The translations under genes and the position numbers were made by a program. Below, piece after piece: positions 60,274 to 64,000 of a stretch of 64,000 nucleotides of DNA. Source of the stretch: Stigmatella aurantiaca DW4/3-1 (GTDB taxonomy: Bacteria > Myxococcota > Myxococcia > Myxococcales > Myxococcaceae); assembly GCF_000165485.1 (NCBI RefSeq), contig NC_014623.1, forward strand, positions 6,032,893 through 6,096,892, read 5' to 3'. Position 1 is the stretch's first letter; every line of letters starts with the position of its first letter. The notes under the pieces were generated by a model. That model was not told the DNA's origin. It saw only the letters and a program-made list of their open reading frames with translations, and did no database searches.

Positions 60274-61035
60274 ATGGCGTTCTCCCCTTCCCCCAGCCTC
60301 GATGTGGCCACCCCTGAGCGCGTGGCCCTCACCCTGCCGGTGGCCGGCATTGGCTACCGATGCCTTGCCTGGCTCCTCGATGCGGCGATCCTCTTCTTCT
60401 TCTGGGTCATCGCCTACTTCGTCTTCTCGCTGCTCGTCTCGGACGTGCTCGGGGCCTTCCGGGGATTGTCCGGGCTTGGGCAGACGCTGCTCGTCGTGGG
60501 GGTCTTCGCCACCCAGTGGTTGTATTGGACAGCGGCCGAGGTCCTCACTCACGGGCAGACGCCCGGCAAGCGGCTGACGGGGATCCGCGTCGTCCGCTCG
60601 GATGGCTCGCCCGTGGGGGTGTACGAGAGCGCCGTGCGCAACCTGCTGCGGGCGGTGGACTTCCTGCCCCTGCTCTACGCCACCGGCTGCATCACCATGC
60701 TCTTCACGCCTCAGCACCGCCGGCTGGGAGATCTGCTGGCCGGGACCGTCCTGGTGCGCGAGGAGCGCTTCAACCTGGACCGGTACACGGCCCCCGCCAC
60801 CGCCGTGCCCACCCTGGCCCCCTCCGGGACCGTGCACCTGGGGCCCGAGGAGGTGGACCTCATCCTCGACTTCCTCGAGCGCGCCGCCTGGCTGGAGCCC
60901 GAGGCAAGGCAACGGCTGGGCGCGCGGCTGGTGGAGCGCTTCGGGGGCCTGGAGGAGGCCGAGCGCGCCAGGGTTCTTGCCTCCCCGGAAACCCTCGAGG
61001 GGTTTCTCCGGGCGCGAGCCCAGTCGGTGAGCTGA
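60274..61035 (+). CDS. RDD-family membrane protein
   Basis: A 253-residue protein. The ATG at 60274 has GGAGG five bases upstream. The RDD domain has the arginine and aspartates in IGYRCLAWLLDAAILF, three spans (about 25-45, 65-90 and 120-140) and TPGKRLTGIRVV before the final one. The C-terminal tail (about 170-253) is cytoplasmic and helical (EEVDLILDFLERAAWLEPEARQRLG). RDD proteins are often cation/proton antiporter-like or accessory membrane proteins. The stop is 1 nt from the SpoIIM-like gene start, so the pair is co-translated. Confidence 0.88.
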   Translation: MAFSPSPSLDVATPERVALTLPVAGIGYRCLAWLLDAAILFFFWVIAYFVFSLLVSDVLGAFRGLSGLGQTLLVVGVFATQWLYWTAAEVLTHGQTPGKRLTGIRVVRSDGSPVGVYESAVRNLLRAVDFLPLLYATGCITMLFTPQHRRLGDLLAGTVLVREERFNLDRYTAPATAVPTLAPSGTVHLGPEEVDLILDFLERAAWLEPEARQRLGARLVERFGGLEEAERARVLASPETLEGFLRARAQSVS

Positions 61036-61036
61036 C

Positions 61037-62017
61037 GTGGCCACGCCCCTGCCCGCCTTCGTCGCGCGCCGACGCCCGGACTGGGACGCCCTGCGGGCGC
61101 TGCTGGCCCGGCTCCGGGCGGGCACCCTGCGGCTGGACGAGCTGCGCACGCTCGATACCCTCTACCGCCGGACCGCCTCGGACCTGGCACACGCGCAGAC
61201 CTTCTACCCCGCCACGGACGCCCACCGCTTCCTCAACCAGCTCTGTGGCCAGGCCTACGCCGCCATCTACCAGCCTCCGCGGGAGCGCTGGGTGGCTGTG
61301 CGCGGCTTCTTCTGGCACGAGTTCCCCGCCACCCTGCGGGCCGAGGGGCGCTTTGTGGCCACGAGCGGAGGGCTCTTCATCCTGGGGCTGCTGCTGGGCG
61401 CGCTGGTGGTGCTGCTGGAGCCCCGGGGCGCGGAGCTGCTCGTGCCCGCCGGGGTGCGCTCCTATGTGGCCCAGGGGCGAATGTGGACGGACGATCTGCT
61501 CTCCGTGGCCCCGCCCAACGCGGTGTCCTCCAGCATCGCCACCAACAACCTCACCGTCATCATCTTCACCTTCGCCTCCGGCATTCTCCTGGGCTTGGGC
61601 ACGGTGTTCACCCTCGTCAACAACGGGGTGCAGATCGGCGCCATCACCGCGCTCTGTTCCCGCGAAGGACTGGGAGGGGCGCTGCTGGACTTCGTGGCCG
61701 CTCACGGCCCGGTGGAGCTGTCCATCATCGTCATCGCGGGCGGCGCGGGGTTGATGATCGGCCAGGCGCTCATCGACCCGGGGGAACTGCCCCGGGGTCA
61801 GGCGCTCGCCCTGCGTGGCAAGGCCGCCGTGAAGCTCGTGCTGGGCTGCGCGCCCTTCCTGGCCGCGATTGGCGCCGTCGAGGGCTTCATCTCTCCGGGC
61901 AGCCTGTTTCCCACCTGGCTCAAGGCGGCGCTCGGGTTGACGCTGGGGACGCTTTTCTGGACTTACCTGCTCCGGGCCGGCAAGGGCGAGACGCTCTCCT
62001 CGACGAGGCTGCGCTGA
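61037..62017 (+). CDS. Stage II sporulation protein M (SpoIIM/DUF95)-like membrane protein
   Basis: A 326-residue protein with a GTG start one base after the RDD stop. The N-terminal soluble part has RRRPDWDALRALLARL, LDTLYRRTASDLAHAQTFYP and FFWHEFPATLR. Five or six spans follow, including FTFASGILLGLGTVFTLVNNG and GPVELSIIVIAGGAGLMIG, the SpoIIM core. In Bacillus SpoIIM is part of the septal peptidoglycan-remodelling (DMP) complex. In myxobacteria the RDD-SpoIIM pair usually accompanies MoxR/DUF58 genes; these are not present here. The 3' end overlaps the convergent DnaJ gene by 55 bp. Confidence 0.88.
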   Translation: MATPLPAFVARRRPDWDALRALLARLRAGTLRLDELRTLDTLYRRTASDLAHAQTFYPATDAHRFLNQLCGQAYAAIYQPPRERWVAVRGFFWHEFPATLRAEGRFVATSGGLFILGLLLGALVVLLEPRGAELLVPAGVRSYVAQGRMWTDDLLSVAPPNAVSSSIATNNLTVIIFTFASGILLGLGTVFTLVNNGVQIGAITALCSREGLGGALLDFVAAHGPVELSIIVIAGGAGLMIGQALIDPGELPRGQALALRGKAAVKLVLGCAPFLAAIGAVEGFISPGSLFPTWLKAALGLTLGTLFWTYLLRAGKGETLSSTRLR

Positions 62018-62481
62018 ACCATGGACTCCGCGCGCTTGCGCTGGCGGTGGCGAAGGATCTTCTCGTAGGCACCGTTCAGCTCGCGCATCTTCTCCACCGA
62101 GCCGCCCCGGTCCGGGTGCCGCTCCAGCGCCAGCTCGCGGTAGCGCGTCCGCACCACCTCCGCCGAGTCCAGGGGCGACACGCCCAGCACGCGGTACGGA
62201 TCCTGCTCTTCCAGCGCGTTGAGCCAGCGATCCAGCCGATCCTTCACCTCCAGGAAACGGGCATCCTCCGCGGAGGTGTCCTTCGCCGGATGGGTGCGCA
62301 TCTTGGCATCCGAGCGGAAGATGTCCGTGTAGGTGCTGGAGACCCAGCGGTGACAGGAGCCGCAACGGAAGTACTTCACCCGCCGGCCACTTCCCTCATG
62401 TAGGGTCATCCGAACGCCGCAGTGCGTGCACTCGACTTCGACGTTCTCCAGGGTCTGCCAACTCACCACCGCCGGATTCAT
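61963..62481 (-). CDS. DnaJ-domain protein with N-terminal zinc ribbon
   Basis: A 172-residue protein. The ATG at 62481 has GAGAAGC upstream. An N-terminal zinc ribbon (CTHC, then CGSC about 22 residues later) is joined to a J domain (about 93-150) with DPYRVLGVSP, RYRELALERHPDRGG (the H-P-D motif that stimulates DnaK ATPase) and LNGAYEKILRH. It lacks the Gly/Phe and substrate-binding parts of full DnaJ. It is probably a specialised co-chaperone that brings DnaK to one client. Its last 55 bp overlap the SpoIIM-like gene tail to tail. Confidence 0.88.
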   Translation of the reverse strand: MNPAVVSWQTLENVEVECTHCGVRMTLHEGSGRRVKYFRCGSCHRWVSSTYTDIFRSDAKMRTHPAKDTSAEDARFLEVKDRLDRWLNALEEQDPYRVLGVSPLDSAEVVRTRYRELALERHPDRGGSVEKMRELNGAYEKILRHRQRKRAESMVQRSLVEESVSPLPARSR

Positions 62482-62636
62482 GGCTGCTTCTCGCTCTCCT
62501 GTGTGGGCGCAACACGCCTGTAGCACCCACAAGGTCTCATGAAAGAAGCACCCGTCAAGAATTTAACCGCCCGGCTGCCGTGACGGGGCAGCCAGTGGTG
62601 GTAGAACCCCCAGGCCTCCTCGCTTTCGGGCCCGCC

Positions 62637-63173
62637 ATGCGTCACCTGTTGCTCGCCAGCCTCTTGCTCCCATCGCTGCCGGCGTTCGCCCAGGCAACCC
62701 CCCCGGCCCCTTCGTCCCTCCAGGCCCCGGAAGAAACCCCTCCGGCCGCCTCGCGTGGCGGCGCGGTGAGCGAGGACACGGCCCTGCTGCGCGGATTGCT
62801 CTGGGCCACCGAGCCCACGCCCGAGGAAATTCGCGCCATGGCCATCGAGGACCTGGCGCTCCTGGGCGATCCCCGGGCGCTCAACCCGCTCGCCTCGCTG
62901 CTGTGGGATCCGAATCCCCGGGTCCAGGCCTCCGCCCTGCGGGCCGTGGCCCTCTTCCAACATCCCCGCGCCGAGGAAATCCTCACCCTCGTGGTGCGCC
63001 ACCCCCGCCTGCCGGATGCCCTGAAGATCCAGGCCCTGGACGGGCTGCTCTACCAGCGCACGGCCTCCGCGCGCGCCACCGTGGAGGCCGTCTCGAAGGA
63101 CCCCCGCCTCCCCTCTGCCCTCCAGTCCGCCGCGCTCGCCGTGGTGGCCCGGTGGGACAGCCCCCGGAAGTAG
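62637..63173 (+). CDS. Exported HEAT-repeat protein
   Basis: A 178-residue protein. The signal peptide is HLLLASLLLPSLPAFAQA, followed by a Pro/Ala-rich spacer. Three HEAT-like helical pairs follow (IRAMAIEDLALLGDPRALNPL, RVQASALRAVALFQHPRAEEIL, ALKIQALDGLLYQRT). These repeats generally form protein-binding scaffolds in the periplasm. An in-frame GTG/ACG upstream could lengthen it, but the chosen ATG gives a proper signal peptide. Confidence 0.8.
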   Translation: MRHLLLASLLLPSLPAFAQATPPAPSSLQAPEETPPAASRGGAVSEDTALLRGLLWATEPTPEEIRAMAIEDLALLGDPRALNPLASLLWDPNPRVQASALRAVALFQHPRAEEILTLVVRHPRLPDALKIQALDGLLYQRTASARATVEAVSKDPRLPSALQSAALAVVARWDSPRK

Positions 63174-63197
63174 CCCTTCACGGCAGGGCGTGCCGTT

Positions 63198-63929
63198 TCA
63201 GGCCGCGGGGACACGCGTGGCGATCTCGCCGTCCACGGGAGCGTCCTCGATGCCCAGCCGACGCTCGAGTATCTGCTCCAGATAGAGGACGTGATCCTTC
63301 TCCGTGAGTCCGGTGAGCAGCTTCACCGCCCGGCCCGAGCGCTCCATCCCGATGAGCTCGTAGGTGAAGGTGTCTCGGCCCTTGTTCGAGGCGACGGTTT
63401 CTACGCCATAGAGCTGGGTAAATCGGCGGCCCAACACGTTCAGGTTGCCACGCCACGGCAGAGGGCCATGGCGGATGGTGAGCCGGTCGCGGCTGACTTC
63501 GATCTTCGTCCGGTTCACCAGCCCCGCCAGCGTGTAGTAGCTGAGCCCCACCCCGACGGCGACGTGCGCAACGGGGAAGAGCACCGCGATGAGCGGCGTG
63601 TTCTCCGCCGAAAGCGCGATGCCGTACCAGGTGAAGAGGAAGCTGTCCCACGCGATACAGAAAAAGATCAGGAAGACGTGGCCGAAGGTGAACCAACGCC
63701 AGGAGACGCACGTCCGCGTGCCGTCATCGTCGACCCGGAACTTTGGAGGGAGCGGAGCCTTGGCTCGGACGAGCCTGGGCTTGTCCTGCGCCGGTACCGT
63801 GAGCCCCCGCGCCTTGCGTCCGGACAGATCATAGACCGCGTTGCACGCGTGACACTTGGCCACGGCGATATCCAGCCGGACATCCTCCGGTCTCAAGGGG
63901 GCGCGGCAGACTTCACAAGCAAGCTGCAT
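63198..63929 (-). CDS. Zinc-ribbon membrane protein of unknown function
   Basis: A 243-residue protein starting MQLACEVCRAPL. Two CxxC pairs (CEVC, CHAC) at residues 5-29 form a zinc ribbon. Two membrane spans lie near residues 83-100 and 110-133 (FGHVFLIFFCIAWDSFLFTW and LIAVLFPVAHVAVGVGLSYY). The C-terminal half looks like a small beta domain (NRTKIEVSRDRLTIRHGPLPW), a PH-like layout known in bacterial membrane proteins. The function is not known. 70 bp remain to the window edge without a gene. Confidence 0.75.
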   Translation of the reverse strand: MQLACEVCRAPLRPEDVRLDIAVAKCHACNAVYDLSGRKARGLTVPAQDKPRLVRAKAPLPPKFRVDDDGTRTCVSWRWFTFGHVFLIFFCIAWDSFLFTWYGIALSAENTPLIAVLFPVAHVAVGVGLSYYTLAGLVNRTKIEVSRDRLTIRHGPLPWRGNLNVLGRRFTQLYGVETVASNKGRDTFTYELIGMERSGRAVKLLTGLTEKDHVLYLEQILERRLGIEDAPVDGEIATRVPAA

Positions 63930-64000
63930 GGTCCGGGGACTCCAAGTGAGCGCTCCCGGAGTCTACAGTGTCTTGCCTACCGAGCCAGGCACCACGCGCA

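Overview
The window is high-GC chromosomal DNA of a delta-proteobacterial type, most likely a myxobacterium of the Cystobacterineae (Stigmatella/Cystobacter/Archangium-like). This is inferred from several features. There is strong G/C bias at third codon positions. Many predicted lipoproteins and secreted hydrolases are present. A transmembrane Hanks-type kinase, a PhnD-domain sensor kinase, a type I PKS remnant, SpoIIM/RDD and DnaJ-zinc-ribbon proteins, and TTG/GTG starts with strong GGAGG sites also occur. No rRNA, tRNA or CRISPR array was seen.

Layout. 1-5.7 kb: a metallophosphoesterase (cut by the left edge), then secreted proteins: an AbfB-type lipoprotein, a Spy-like protein, a thermolysin-family protease with two PPC domains, and a duplicated-domain lipoprotein facing it across a strong hairpin terminator. 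5.7-14.6 kb: endonuclease III, a sugar ABC transporter operon divergent from a PfkB kinase, and a tight minus-strand run of a U32 peptidase-like (RlhA-type) protein, a prephenate-dehydrogenase-like protein and a 3-hydroxyisobutyrate-dehydrogenase-like protein. 14.8-26.7 kb: two sensor kinases and an OmpR-type regulator, a TonB-like protein, an unknown zinc-ribbon protein behind a structured leader, PBP4-type DacB, prolyl oligopeptidase and a Ser/Thr kinase.

27.5-38.4 kb is an accessory island. An outer element with IS5-type ends (27595-32849, TAA duplications) carries a GntR-family regulator in place of the middle of its transposase. It has itself been hit by an IS4-family element (27625-29138, 11-bp duplication) and by an IS701-family element (30409-32495, TTAA duplication). 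The latter contains an internally deleted IS5 derivative (31875-32475, TTA duplication). A further DDE element (32854-34408, CTAAG duplication) abuts the outer element. Only 64 bp beyond that last duplication begins a 1191-residue NLR-like protein with a purine-nucleoside-phosphorylase domain at the N-terminus, a P-loop STAND-type ATPase centre and eight near-identical 46-residue TPR units at the C-terminus. A convergent DUF2019-type gene follows. This is the best candidate for an undescribed conflict/antiphage system in the window.

38.5-53.6 kb: a START-like protein, an SDR epimerase divergent from a MarR regulator with two paired palindromes between them, HflX, an unusual fusion of an FAD amine-oxidase-like protein with an acetoacetate-decarboxylase-like domain, a secreted SxxK hydrolase with BTRD-like repeats, CutA, and a group with possible biosynthetic roles (condensation-type acyltransferase, ornithine-cyclodeaminase-like, Coq4-like). 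A truncated ArsA and a decayed PKS KR-DH fragment lie next to it. 53.9-64 kb: GlgC, a membrane-anchored alpha/beta hydrolase, a beta-helix lipoprotein, an SMP-30-like propeller lipoprotein, a NarL-type regulator, an RDD-SpoIIM pair, a DnaJ-zinc-ribbon protein, a HEAT-repeat protein and a zinc-ribbon membrane protein.
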